Source of the DNA: Cerioporus squamosus
Taxonomy: Eukaryota > Basidiomycota > Agaricomycetes > Polyporales > Polyporaceae
Reading direction: 5' to 3'
Length of the DNA stretch: 27,099 nt
NCBI GenBank assembly: GCA_022592435.1
Contig: JABYQS010000366.1
Span: 1 to 27,099, forward strand
The position numbers and the translations under genes were made by a program. Positions 9,294 to 19,925 of the stretch are shown piece by piece. Within the stretch, counting starts at the first letter, position 1. Each line of letters begins with the position of its first letter. The notes below the pieces were generated by a model that worked only from the letters and a program-made list of their open reading frames with translations, made no database searches and was not told the origin of the DNA.

Positions 9294-10170
9294 CGCCGAC
9301 GGGCACGCTGACTGCCTTCCCGTGCTCGTCCACGACGGTAATATTGACATTCGACGACAGGTAGCGGCCGTTCAGCTTTGGGGCGAAGGTCTTGTACATA
9401 TCGTATGTGTTGTTGTAGATGTACAGCTCATGACTAGACCATCGTAAGACTCGATACGCCTACGAGTGACACGGATAGACAGTGGACTCACTTGCCGATA
9501 GCCATGATGTCGTAGGGCAGTTCGAACAGGAACTTATTCGACTGCGAACCGGTTTGAGACTCTCTTCCATCGAGGCACCCGACAACTCGACTCACCTCGT
9601 GACCGTCGACACCGCCCGGAGGGAAGCCGTCTGACAAGCCCGTACCTGTTCATGGCGATGTCAATCCCTCCCGCATCGAATAGCAAGGCAGGCAATGCGC
9701 GCACCGTCGTGCAAGTCACCCGAGTCAACCAAGAGAAGATCGACATCCTTTTCCTACACCAGAAATCAGTCCGCAGCACCATCCCATACCAACAATCGTG
9801 AGCGCACAACCGCGAGCTGCTTCATGTGGGTCACGAAAGACGCGAAGTCGCCCAAGTCGCCACTGTGTTCCGTCCCGCGCCATCAGCCCGCTCTCCGCGT
9901 CCGAGGAACCGACCAGAGCGTCGCGACTCACCTGTAGTTCGGCTCGGGGAACGAGCTCTTCTGGTGTCCGAGGAGCCAGCCATGGCTGTCGGTGGTGTGG
10001 ATGATGTTCACGTCCCCCCAGACGAGCGGCCTGGTGGGCGGGGTGAGGCGCGTCTGGGGATAGGCGCGCCGTTCGTGTTCGTGCGCGTGCGCGTGGTCGT
10101 GGTCTTCGCCGGGGCACGCCCGGACCGCGAGCGCGGCAAGGAAGAGCGCGAGCAACGACGTGAGCTGCAT
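9294..10170 (-). CDS. Secreted 5'-nucleotidase/metallophosphoesterase, N-terminal fragment, copy A (six exons, 3' truncated)
   Basis: This encodes the front part of a calcineurin-like phosphoesterase of the 5'-nucleotidase type (fungal YHR202W-like group), an enzyme that hydrolyses phosphoesters in the secretory pathway or vacuole. Exons on the minus strand are 10170-9932, 9862-9811, 9753-9705, 9645-9596, 9541-9492 and 9433-9294, with 54-69-nt introns, all joining in frame (193 residues). Residues 1-18 form a signal peptide (MQLTSLLALFLAALAVRA), followed by a His-rich HDHAHAHEHE run. Metal-site motifs follow in order: TTDSHG (DxH), VDSGDLHDG (GDxxD) and GNHE. After exon 6 there is a good GTAAGT donor, but no further exon, so the later His ligands and the C-terminal domain (family length roughly 550-650 aa) are missing. 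Eight exon differences from copy B are all synonymous. Confidence 0.8.
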
Positions 10171-10228
10171 CGCGGAGACGTGCGTGGCGGGCGAGGGGAC
10201 TGGAGACGCGTCGGGACGTCGCTCACGG

Positions 10229-10236
10229 TATTTATA
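10229..10236 (-). promoter_or_regulatory. TATA box of the phosphoesterase gene, block A
   Basis: On the minus strand TATAAATA lies about 59 bases before the ATG at 10170. It is conserved at 21826-21833 in block B. Confidence 0.5.
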
Positions 10237-11158
10237 CCGGTGCTGCTCCAGGGGCGATACGTTTCGTGCCGCGCTCGGATAGTTGGCAGGATTCCATACT
10301 GTCTCGGTCCTCGGATTGATGTCAAAGCAGCGGACTGATGGGCAGGAGCGTATCAGCTGTGGTGTAGGGCGATCAATTGGAGATCCATCATATGGTTTCT
10401 CGTACTTATCAGTCGTAACGCCGACCGATTGCCCACGTTCAGATATAGCTCGTCCAACACAACGGAGGCAACGCTGCACCGCGGACATACATTCTCCAAC
10501 GCTCTTCCTGCTGCGATAGGTGAGAGAAGGTCGCAGAGTGAACGTGGACATCCACGAGACACGCCAGACGGCGCGGGGTATTCTGGGATAGACAGGCGCG
10601 TTCCTGCTGCACGCGAGGGAGGCGATTTTGCGCGCACGTTCGCTGCTGAGGATGTCCATACCGGTGTCCAGTCTGGACGGGTAGTGACAGTGACACTTAC
10701 CGTCGACATCGGAGCTCGACTTCCCGTCCGCCAAGGGTTTCGCTCGGTGAATTGAATCTGAGTTCATATGCACGACGAACTTGCGGCGACTAGCTGGAAT
10801 GCAAGTGCGACGTGCGCAACGGTGCGAGGGGCAACGGACTGAGGCTGGCGACTACGCTCTGGGAGCAACCTGAAGAGCAAGGACATGCACATACCTCGGC
10901 AGTCCATATCTCCTTCACACCATCCCGTCTCCCGTTCCATCCTGAAAGTGAGCCCGCCCCCACGATGATCGCGGAAAGGGAGTCATCCTGAGGTCGCACG
11001 TACTTGGGCTAGAGCCTGTCAAGTTGATTGCCAGCGCAGCTCAGCGCACGGAAGTGCATCCAGAGTCAATACCGCCGAAAATACTGCAGAAACAAGGTGA
11101 TGAGCATGCAATGCGGGTAGGAGAGGGAGGGAAAACGCACATATACCACGCAACCGCC
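10237..11158. other. Intergenic region between phosphoesterase and coatomer zeta, block A
   Basis: Open frames exist on both strands, for example a minus-strand frame running through 10353-10709. None resembles a known family, and the in-frame extension upstream of the phosphoesterase ATG is judged to be leader sequence. I see no RNA gene. Confidence 0.35.
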
Positions 11159-11884
11159 CTAAAGCTGCCCTATCCTCTGCTGCATCTTCTCCTTCACCGT
11201 CTGGTATGCGCTCAGGATCGTCTGCTCGTTGATGACTATCTCCGTCGTGTCCGCCCTTGGCCGGCTGACCCGGGACGCGATCGTCGTCGAGTCGGTCTCC
11301 ACGATGATTCTGCCCAGCATGTACATACATGCATCAGCCCCTCATGTACGAGCGGGCTCCGCCGCGCACAAGCAGACGGTTGAGACAGCGGGTGTAAGGC
11401 ACTCACCCGTCGTCGATTGTCTCGTCTAGACAGAGGAGAACAAGGTCCAGGTTCTCAAGCACTCCGCGCTTCTCCACTTGGTTGCGCAGAAGGAGCATGA
11501 CCGCGTCGGAGAACGCGACCAGGGCAGCGTTCAGCATGAGCTTGTTCTCGGTCGGGTCGCCGATGATGTAGAAGATGAGGTCGAGCGAGTGCTTGTAGAC
11601 CGCGAGGTGCGAGTCATACAGGATGATGTCGCCTATATATGCGCATGAATGGAGCGTGGCATCAGCGAAGCAGCGATAGCGAGAGCACGATGCACACCGG
11701 TCATGGACGCACCTCCGGCCTTCTTCGTCTTTGGAAGAGCTCCTTCTCAAAAGCCCGCTGCTCCTTCAGCGTTGTGAGCTTCTTCGACTCGCCGTTCGGA
11801 TGGCGAGTCGTACTGTGCGAGGACGCGATGGCCGCCGGTGTCGATGATGAGGAACGCGGTGACCGTGTAGAGCGACAAGTCCAT
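11159..11884 (-). CDS. RET3: Coatomer subunit zeta, copy B (three exons, frameshifted in exon 1)
   Basis: This is the zeta subunit of the COPI coat. Exons on the minus strand are 11884-11713, 11632-11407 and 11309-11159, ending QRIGQL and a TAG stop. Introns are 80 and 97 nt. Exon 1 begins MDLSLYTVTAFLIIDTGGHRVLAQY. Exons 2 and 3 are fully open and carry the core GDIILYDSHLAVYKHSLDL, GDPTENKLML and LDLVLLCLDETIDDG segments and the TILSAYQTVKEKMQQ tail. Exon 1 has two frame breaks: one after AQYDS, before HPNGESKK, and one where FQKTKKAGG should be (one A missing in CCAAAGACG). The copy is thus non-functional as read, or carries one-base sequence errors. NKLML replaces the NELML of copy C. The gene sits head-to-head with the next repeat unit. 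Confidence 0.85.
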
Positions 11885-14510
11885 GGTATTCGGCGTACTC
11901 GAACGCAGACAGTGAGTGAGGAGGCGAGCAAGACATCCTGAGCAAGCGCGAGGAGGAGTGCAGCCGAGGTCGTGGTCACCGTCGAAGGCTCTTCAGCGCC
12001 AACTGCCGTCTCGTCCCCGAGGTCGCGCGCAACGGTCTGGTTCGGACACACACGTCTGCAGCTCACTCGACTTGTGTTGGACGCGTCTCTCGCCTCTCTG
12101 CACCTCGGTCCTCGCCTCTCCTCGCACTCGGCCGCGTTCCAGCAGGGTAGCCGGCCTCTCTCGCCCTGGGTCCGTCCCTCAAGCTCAGTCAAGACCTCCC
12201 TTGGCGCATCTCCACCGTGCGCGACCTCCTCCCGCATCCGCAGACACGTCTCCCAGTGAGTGCCGTTCTCCCTCCCTGCCGCTTTCCCTCCTCCTCCCGC
12301 GCTGTAGTCTACATGTACTCGACAGCCATACAGCAATGATATCCTATCGCTATCCGATGCTCAGCGTGTGTGCAAGAGTGAGTGCGCCCGAACGCGATAC
12401 CCTGCGTCTCTGCAGTCCCACTCGCCCGCATCTATCCTCCTCCCTCCTCCTCCGCGCACTACAAGACCGGTCTCAAACGGTATCCACTTCGCCCGCGACC
12501 TCCGTACATCCCTCCCGACTCGCGCCGGCCGTCGGAACGTTGTTATCCCGCCATTCACCGCGACATCGGAGGTGTTCGACAACTGTGCACGTACCGTGGA
12601 ATCCTGACCGTTTCAGAACCCCCAACGACGCGCAGAGCCTTGCTGGAAGGTCCCTCCATCCATTCCGAGTGCGCACGCGATAGGCCCCCATGAGCGATAT
12701 CTTCCGCAAATCCACCGTCACTCGCGCGCGTATTCCGGTCACTATACATGTGTACAGGTATGTCGCGTCAGCTGAATTCCGTCGGTATGCGATGCTGACG
12801 TACCGTCTGCGTTGTTTTCACCTCCAATTAGTCTCGCTCTAGCCGCCGTTCGCCGCTGACGACCAGAATTCTCCCGGCGCGCGCTGCAAATCGCCCGCCC
12901 TTCCCGCGGGAGCACTGGGATCGCTTTAAGCGCACACCCAGACGACGGAAGGAGCCCGTACGAGACAGGCGATTTGCGTTACACGGGCAGGCGACGCGAT
13001 CTCGTCGAGATACTGCCCGTTCATTGCTGCAGTAGCACAGGTGAGCCATCGTGCACAGAATGCGAAGCTGACAAGCGCACCTCTCGTATGTAGGTCTCCT
13101 ATGTCCTAGCGACATTTTGCGACGTCCTGCGTGCGCTGCGCGTCGAGCCGGGCTAGACGGGGGGCATACGTGCCAGTAGGATGGGGACATGGGGACTTCG
13201 CGGGGGACGGATTCAGCGGGGCAGAGGAATGTATTCAAAGGCGCCCTCTACTAGCACCCCTCCTCGTCGCGCTCACTTACACAGGACGTCCACTCGCCCT
13301 CTCTCGCTCCTCTCTGCACTCGACGCTCTCTCAACGTGCCAAGGCCTCTCTCTGCTCGCTCTCCAAGACGCGACGCCGTTCCGTCTGCGCTCTGCATCCC
13401 GACTGCCTTGCGACTGCATCTGCATCTGCCTCTGCACAGCCACCCACGCCGGCCGCGGCTCTCCAGGCCCACCACCGACGCGCCTCCCTTCGGGCTTATG
13501 GCGCACTGCGCTCGGATGCATCGCGTCGTCGCGCACTCCGAAGTCACCAGCGTACACGCGCTGCAAGTCTCTCCGCCAGCCCAGGTTCGTCCGACATCCC
13601 TCTCCGCCGTCGCATCTCCACGGCCATACAACTGTCAAGCACCGGAGTCCGACACCGCCGCCTCAGGCTGGACTCGTCTCAACGTTCGCGAACACGCACA
13701 CACGGCAGCAGACGCAACGCCGCGGCGACGCGCAGCCTCGCGGGCTCAGGCGGGCACGGGAGAGGGAAATGGCAAAAGACGTGTGTATTGACCTGGTACG
13801 TGCTACATATGTACATACACACTACTACTGGTAGTGACCCAACTGACCACTGACCGCTCACGCCGACCCAGTCACCGCGCCTCCGCTCGCTCGTCGTCAC
13901 CTGCACCACGCTCCCACCCCAGCTCCGCCGCCTCCAGCTGTAACATAGTCTCACTCGCATAGCTCAGGGCGGTAGCGGCAACACGGAGGACGTACCGGAC
14001 GAACACCATGCTCTCATGGCCCTCCCGCTGCAGCAGTCGAGGCTGTCGAACGTTCACACACCACGTCAGCGAGCTGTACAGACGGAACACGGCGGTGGAA
14101 AGTACACGTACCCTTGGACATGGCGAGCACAGCGGCCGAGTGTCAGGGCAGCGACGACATCGAAACGAGCAGGGCAGCAGGACGTCGAATAGAGCCGCAC
14201 AGAGGGAGAACGGGGGAGGGAAGACGATGTGAGCAACCCATGCCCCGTCTGTTCGCTCTCCGGGCAGTACTTATACCTCCCGCGTAGCCACGCACGGCCC
14301 AGTCTCGTGTGTCGTCGGCGGCCGCGCGTCAGAGTCAATGCGACGCGGCGGTGCCCCAGAACCCGGACGAACCATCACGCGGACGCGACAGGGTCGAGGA
14401 CTCGCTTGGTCAAGCCCGAACACGCACGCTCCGCCTCGGCTGCACGACAAACAGCGCAAATATGGCCGTTCTAACGTCATCAGGGAGCCGTTCGCCTGGG
14501 CGGTGGGGAT
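11885..14510. other. Block B counterpart of the gene-poor stretch 280-2950
   Basis: No gene is recognised, as in block A. Relative to block A, a short stretch is inserted near 12400 (CGATACCCTGCGTCTCTG region). Two segments are also missing, near 14030 and 14120, the latter between direct repeats of ATGGCGAGC. The minus-strand frame at 12828-13238 is preserved in both blocks but translates to a motif-free Arg-rich peptide. Confidence 0.35.
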
Positions 14511-14854
14511 GTGCACGGCGGTTCCAGCTCATGTTTGTGTCGGGCCCGCGATCGCAACTTCGCCAGGAGGCCCAGGAAAGCTAGTCCAGACGAAGTCCCC
14601 GCAGCTCGTGGACATCGAAGACGACGAGGCCCTCGGTGCGCCCGTTGTGCAGGAGCCTCAAGGGACGCTGGGAGGTGTCAGCACACCTTTGGAAGTCCCG
14701 GAATCGACGTCCTCTTTGCGGGGCCCAGTCGACGTCCGCGCAAGTTGCATTGGGCTCCGTCCTTGGCGCGTGCCCGTGCAGAACACGTCCACGGCGAACC
14801 CCCGGAATCCTGGCCCGTCGCAGCGTCATCGTACGACACGGTCGTAGCAGACAG

Positions 14855-16085
14855 CGGCGGGATCGGACGGGTTTCATGGACGGCGGGTACGCGACGGCTC
14901 CGACCTTTTGGTAGACGGTGAGTCTGGACCGTATCCGAGTCTTCGTGCTCGCGCATGCTAATCGCATCCCGGGCGGCCATGTGAACGACGTTCGCTGTGG
15001 GAGCGCAGCCTGCAGCGGCGCGGCGACGAGCTGCAGCTTGCAGCTTGCAGGTAGGTCGTGTGCTTCCATGTATCGTAGTTCCTACGTGGATACAATCCTT
15101 CTCCTCGTCTCATGCACCTGCGTGAATCCGCTCGAAGTCGCATTGAAGCATGGCATTTCAGGAGCTAGCCCGGGTCGGGTCGGATGGCTAAATCAACGCA
15201 CGCGACGGCTCCAAGTTGCTGGTGAGTGCGCCGGTCGTCTCGGAACGGTTTGCATTGCACTGACGTTGACTCGGACATTGACTTGCAGACGGCGTTGAGC
15301 CCGTGATGCACGAGCTCGGCGTCGAATGCGCTCGGATTGCGCAACCCGGCCGTCTTGGACTTGGAGGGAGAGCAGGTATCGCGGTCAGAGTCCGCGCGTT
15401 GTTCTTGCACAGGACAGGATTGCGAACGTCGTGCTCTGCGAGGATCCCGGATCCGCCGCGTCCTCCACCCACAGGTTCGTTTCATGTGCGGTTGCGCCGT
15501 CCGAACGTTCGCATCGGGCTCGCTTTGGGATAATCGCGTCGAAGTTGGACGCGACGGCTCCGATCTGTCGGTGAGTATGATCGTCTCCTGGCCTCCGAGT
15601 CGCCGCTGATGAACTCGGAAGCTTCCAGACGAAGCTGCGCTTGAGTGTGTGAAGTCAAAGCAGCGGAACATGTCCACAGTGCTCGCGGAGGCTATTGCAT
15701 TCAGGACGCACACGACAGCCGGTATGACGTCGGGCGGGAGGTGTGCTCGCAGCGAGCTTGCTGCCGGGCTGCATGACACGGTGTCGAGACCCTGCTTGCG
15801 GCTTTCTGGTAGGTAGTAGTAGGTGCGTCCCGGGCGACTGCCAGTGAATACAACCTTCTTTGCCTGCCCATGCGAATTGTGTGACCTCCGTCCCCGCTCC
15901 TGAATGAGACCTACATACATGCAATCGCAATGCCAAGCGTTCTCAACGGCAGCCAGGGCCGAGCTGCACTACCGCATGCGACGGTTCCGACTTGCTGGTG
16001 AGCGCACCGGTCTTTCGTTCGACGTGACACGGCATGGGATTCAGCACTTGAGCGGCTTGTGCCTAGGCTCGAGACCACGATGCTC
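14855..16085 (+). repeat. DGS-(D/K)-L exon/intron module array, block B
   Basis: This is the counterpart of 3300-4560, with the same four motif/donor pairs (donors at 14918, 15221, 15571 and 15998). The exon feeding the first motif carries a premature TAG at about 14845-14847. The fourth intron is shortened near 16015, where GGAATCGTTCGACG in block A reads TCGTTCGACG here. Confidence 0.5.
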
Positions 16086-16788
16086 ACTCTAATCTGCACC
16101 TCGGTGTCGGATACTGTCATGAGCAGAGTACATGGCAAACGACTTGCTCGACAATTTGACTGGAGACTTGCCAGTGTGCCCTCGGTACATGTCCGTGTTC
16201 TCTGCACACCCAGGGCATGCTTCATCTGCAGGGTGCTCGAGTCTTGGGCGGGGAGCATGGTTGTACACATCGGTTCCAGTCCATCGGGGAGTTCGAAGTC
16301 TTCTAATGTCTCCGACAGACTGGGACGGAGAATCTGTGCTGCGGCGAGACTCGGAGTCGCGGCGAGGCCGCTGTCTGGGAGGCTAGAGCCAGCCTTCCAA
16401 CTTCAATATTATGCGGAGGACACATCCTGAGTGTCTCAGACTCGAGCCGTGTTCCCAGTGCCTTGAATAGACATGGTCCTTTCGAGCCTTCTTCTGTCCC
16501 ATAGAATCGGTACCGGCGACAAGACGAGAAGTCCTGCCAAAATAGACTAGGTAATGCTGAACAACCGGGACTTTCCTGGTCGCCGCTGCACCTCCGAGTT
16601 CGTCACCGCCAGTCTGTCTTCTTGTAGCGCTGCTTGCAATGTGCGTGGTATTTTGTCCGAGTCTGAAACTGGCACATGAAGTAAGTATGCATATAAAGAC
16701 ACTTGGATCTGCCTGCGTTGCAAACGTCGTCGAGCCCTAGGCCTCACGCCCTCTCTCTTGTGTGGACCCACAGCCTGCTGGGTTCATC
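16086..16788. other. Intergenic stretch before the 253-aa gene, block B
   Basis: No gene is recognised. Near 16125 about 17 bases present in block A (around 4585-4605) are missing, flanked by short AGCAG/ACAGAG-like repeats. The promoter of the next gene lies at the right end. Confidence 0.35.
16692..16698 (+). promoter_or_regulatory. TATA box of the 253-aa gene, block B
   Basis: TATAAAG lies 91 bases upstream of the ATG at 16789, identical to block A. Confidence 0.5.
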
Positions 16789-17610
16789 ATGGTCGCTACT
16801 CGTCCTCCTCATCTTCGCGCCCATGCTGTCAGTACATTGGACCAGCTTGCCCGCTCTTCCTTGCACCGTGCTGCCCTCGTTCATCCACTCCCGGGGCCTT
16901 CTGCCATACCCGAGTACAGTACAAAAGAGGCAGAAGTCCGAGGGACTGTCCGGATGCTGCTGAATGCGTCGCTTGGTTAGTTCTTTCCCATCCCACTCAA
17001 AATTTCAAGACCGAGTTCATCTCTCACGCACACAGCCGAGACGTCTGGAGTGCCGAATGCCAAGATGCGCTGGACGCTTCTCTCGTTCCGAGATCGTGTT
17101 GCCGTTCCGCTCGAGGTTGTTCTGCACGGGTGGCCGCCCGAGTTCCCCTTCATGAACCTCAGCCGCACGGGTCACGTCAGCATGAAGGCAATGCGGAAGC
17201 TCCTCGAGCTCCTTCAGGCGAAGCCGCCGCAGCTGTACTTTGTGAAGGCGACACCAGAGCAGCTGCATGCTGCACGCCTCAACCCTGCGAGTGTCTGCCC
17301 CGGCCCGCTGTTCCCTGCACCTGCGCCCAGTTTCGGCTACAGCAACATCGGCAGACGGCCAGTCCAGCATGACAAGAAGACTGGTGTCGCCATTCCTCAC
17401 CGCTACGTCCGCAACGGGCCGAAGAGCGCGAAAGAGGTCTCGGACGAGGTCTCGGCTGCAGTCGATGCCGAGGTCAGGCCATCGCAAAGGAGGGGTCCGC
17501 TTCCACAGCTCCACACCCCGTACGGAGTTAAGCTCGACTGGTACAGCACAGGCTGGCGGGAGTTGCCTGTGTTCGCAGATGTGGAGCCGGAGGACTCGTA
17601 CGACAGCTAG
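16789..17610 (+). CDS. Uncharacterised 253-aa protein, copy B (two exons)
   Basis: Exons are 16789-16975 and 17036-17610, with the same 60-nt intron as copy A. The protein differs from copy A at four residues: S to P near the start (RPPHLRAH), H to R, N to S (APSFGY) and G to D (KLDWYS). The LHGWPPEFPFMNLS and RYVRNGPKS segments are unchanged, and no stop or frameshift is present. Both copies are therefore intact, which sets this gene apart from most of the repeat unit. The product is unknown. Presence of introns, a TATA box and an unbroken frame makes a spurious frame unlikely. Confidence 0.65.
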
Positions 17611-17953
17611 TAGTATATGATTGCTCAAACCTTCGTTCTCAGTTACTTACTGTAGCGTACTACAAGCTCGGACTGCTCGTAATCGACTCATTCTCAAGGT
17701 TCTGCCGATGCACTTGCTGTGCGACGGGCTAGAACTCCTGGAAGAGAAGCACGAAATAGCCTGCCATCCGCGTATCGCAAATTTTAACCCCAGCGAAGCG
17801 AGGTTACTCTTCACCCACTGCCACCTCCCGGCGTCACGTTCGAGGATACGACGCGTCGTCTGACAGTGACTCTCTTCCGCCTTCCCCCGTCGACTTCGTG
17901 TCGAACTTTCCCACCTGCCGAGTCCCGACATCGCTCCCTTCTCCCCTACGAGC

Positions 17954-18545
17954 ATGACAAACTCCAGACGCCGTCGACCTACTGCCTCAGATGCGACGTC
18001 TCACCCACCTTCGTGCTCAAACAACGCAGCAGCTGATGAGGTCTCCTCCCTCTGGCATAAGGAGGAGAACCAGGGGACCGAGGTGAACACTGTTCTGCTC
18101 ACCTTTCGCCGGTGCATGTCGATTCGGCGGCATGCTGCTGTCCAAGTCCTAGTCGCAGAGCTGCATCGTCCGCGCTTGACTTGGGGCTGCATCACCGAGC
18201 ACTGCTTCACCGCTCTCCCTACCTTGTTCCGTCTACTCGACACGGAGCCTGGCTGCGCACTTCTACGCATCGTCCGTATCGCGCATGTTCTCGTCCATTG
18301 GTCCGGAGTTCAAGTGCGTTCTGGGACGCAATGTCCAGTCGGAATGATCTACGATGAGGTACGCCTGTTAGCTGTTCCATGCAACGTCCTGCTCACCTCT
18401 TACCTGCTTGTCACAGCGCACATCACTCCCAGCAAGCACTGGGACAGAGGCGCCATGGCATGCTGTCCAGATGCTCGTCGCCGCCGCACCTGTACTCAGT
18501 GGCACGGAGCTACACGTCGCCATCACTGAAGACCGTCCTTGGTGA
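17954..18545 (+). CDS. Possible 177-aa protein, unknown function, copy B (two exons)
   Basis: Exons are 17954-18358 and 18417-18545, with the 58-nt GTACGC...CACAG intron conserved. Relative to copy A there is one extra codon (FRRCM instead of FRCM) and several replacements (for example C to R, H to N, P to L, L to P, A to T, N to D, V to A). Many of these replacements are CpG transitions. The frame stays open, but the substitution pattern gives little sign of constraint. Confidence 0.35.
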
Positions 18546-18707
18546 CACCTTGTCCCTGCTGCTGGCCGCCTACTCGTCTCCATCCTGGTCATTCCGAGGT
18601 GCGTCCGTCTCCTGAACTTCCAACGTACCTCGCAAACATCCATACTCATGCCGTCCCCCGCCGGCCAGGATCGAGCATCGCAGGCTCATCTTGCTCCTCT
18701 GGCAGCG

Positions 18708-19925
18708 CTCAAGGCTCTCGAACGACGAGATGAGCTCCCGGGATGCATCTTCAGGCCTCTCAACTTCGTCTTGATGCAACAACGTTGGAATGTCTCCGTA
18801 TGGACACACCGACGTCTAACTTACCTTGTCGTAGCCCGTTCACTGTTCGATCGTGATCCAGCTTCGAGCTTGGGCAAGTGCACGTTGCGCTAGCGAAGCC
18901 TCGAGCTCCCGGACCGACGACGTGAGGCTCTCAAACGACGAGATGTGATCCCCAGACGTGTCTCCCGGGCTCTCCATTTTGTCTTGATGCGCCGACACTG
19001 CAAAGTGAGTTGGAATATCTCGGTATGGACGCACCGACAGCTAAGCTACCTCTTTTGCTCGTCGCAGGCCATTCACTTGTCCATCGTGATCGAGCTTTGA
19101 GTCTGGCAAGTTCGCCTGGCTCTAGCGAGGCCTGAAGCTCCCGGATTTGCCCCTATCAAGCCGTGTCTACGCTGCCAAGTAAGTGGATATCTCGCTATGG
19201 GCATGTCGACGTCTGACTTACCTCCTTCGCTCATCGCAGCCCGTTTTCTGTTCCAGAAGACCAGTCCGACAAGTCCGTGTTGCTCCCGCGAAGCCTGAAG
19301 CTCCTGGACCGAGAGTCCTGCATGTCTCCGGCTCTCCCGGGTGTCTCTGGGCCTTTCGAGCCGTGTCTACACTGCGAAGTAAGTGGGGATGCCTCGCTGT
19401 CGACACGCCGACATGTGACTTACTTCCTTTGCTCGTCACAGCGCCGCGCACCCCATGCGACTCACAGAACACGCTCACCGTCAAGGCGCCAAGGCTATGA
19501 ACAGCGCTCCCGGCGGCTGGAGTGACTTACCGTCGCGCCCAAGTACACCCAAGTACTCCCGGGCTGCTTGCCAGCTCTCCCGGGACGAGGCTGGACGACA
19601 TGAGAACTGTAGGACGTGGTAAGCACCCGCCGCCGCTGCAAGAGAGACCCGCGTGTGTCCTGCTCTCCTGGGTGTATCTTCACCCCTCTCGAGCGCTGTG
19701 TGCGCTGTAAAGTGAGTGGAATGTTTCGCTGTGGACATGGCGACGTCCGACTTACTTCTTCGCTCCTCACAGCCCTTCGCCGGTCCCGCGCACCAGCTGC
19801 AACGCACCGAACACACTCACCATCGAGACCATAGCCAGCGCTCCCGCAGGCGACTTCCCGCTGCTCTCGAAGACTCCCGGGCTGCCTCCCGGGACGAAGC
19901 TCGCCGTTGCGAGCGATAGGACCTA
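18708..19925 (+). repeat. Tandem exon/intron module array with conserved introns, block B
   Basis: This is the counterpart of 7185-8335. It is more complete: about 75 bases absent from block A (roughly 19638-19712) restore the fifth module, including the exon end TPLERCVRCK and its GTGAGT donor at 19712. The intron runs 19712-19772 (61 nt). The first intron here begins GTTGGAATG after CAAC, whereas block A has ATTGGAATG, so block B keeps a potential donor. The same in-frame stop in the second module is present, so the block as a whole is not a continuous gene as read. Confidence 0.6.

Noticed and set aside
9928..10773. In-frame N-terminal extension of the phosphoesterase to 281 codons
   Set aside because: A hydrophobic signal peptide starts exactly at the Met at 10170 and a TATA box lies at 10229-10236, inside the extension. 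Block B also has indels in the extension that break it.
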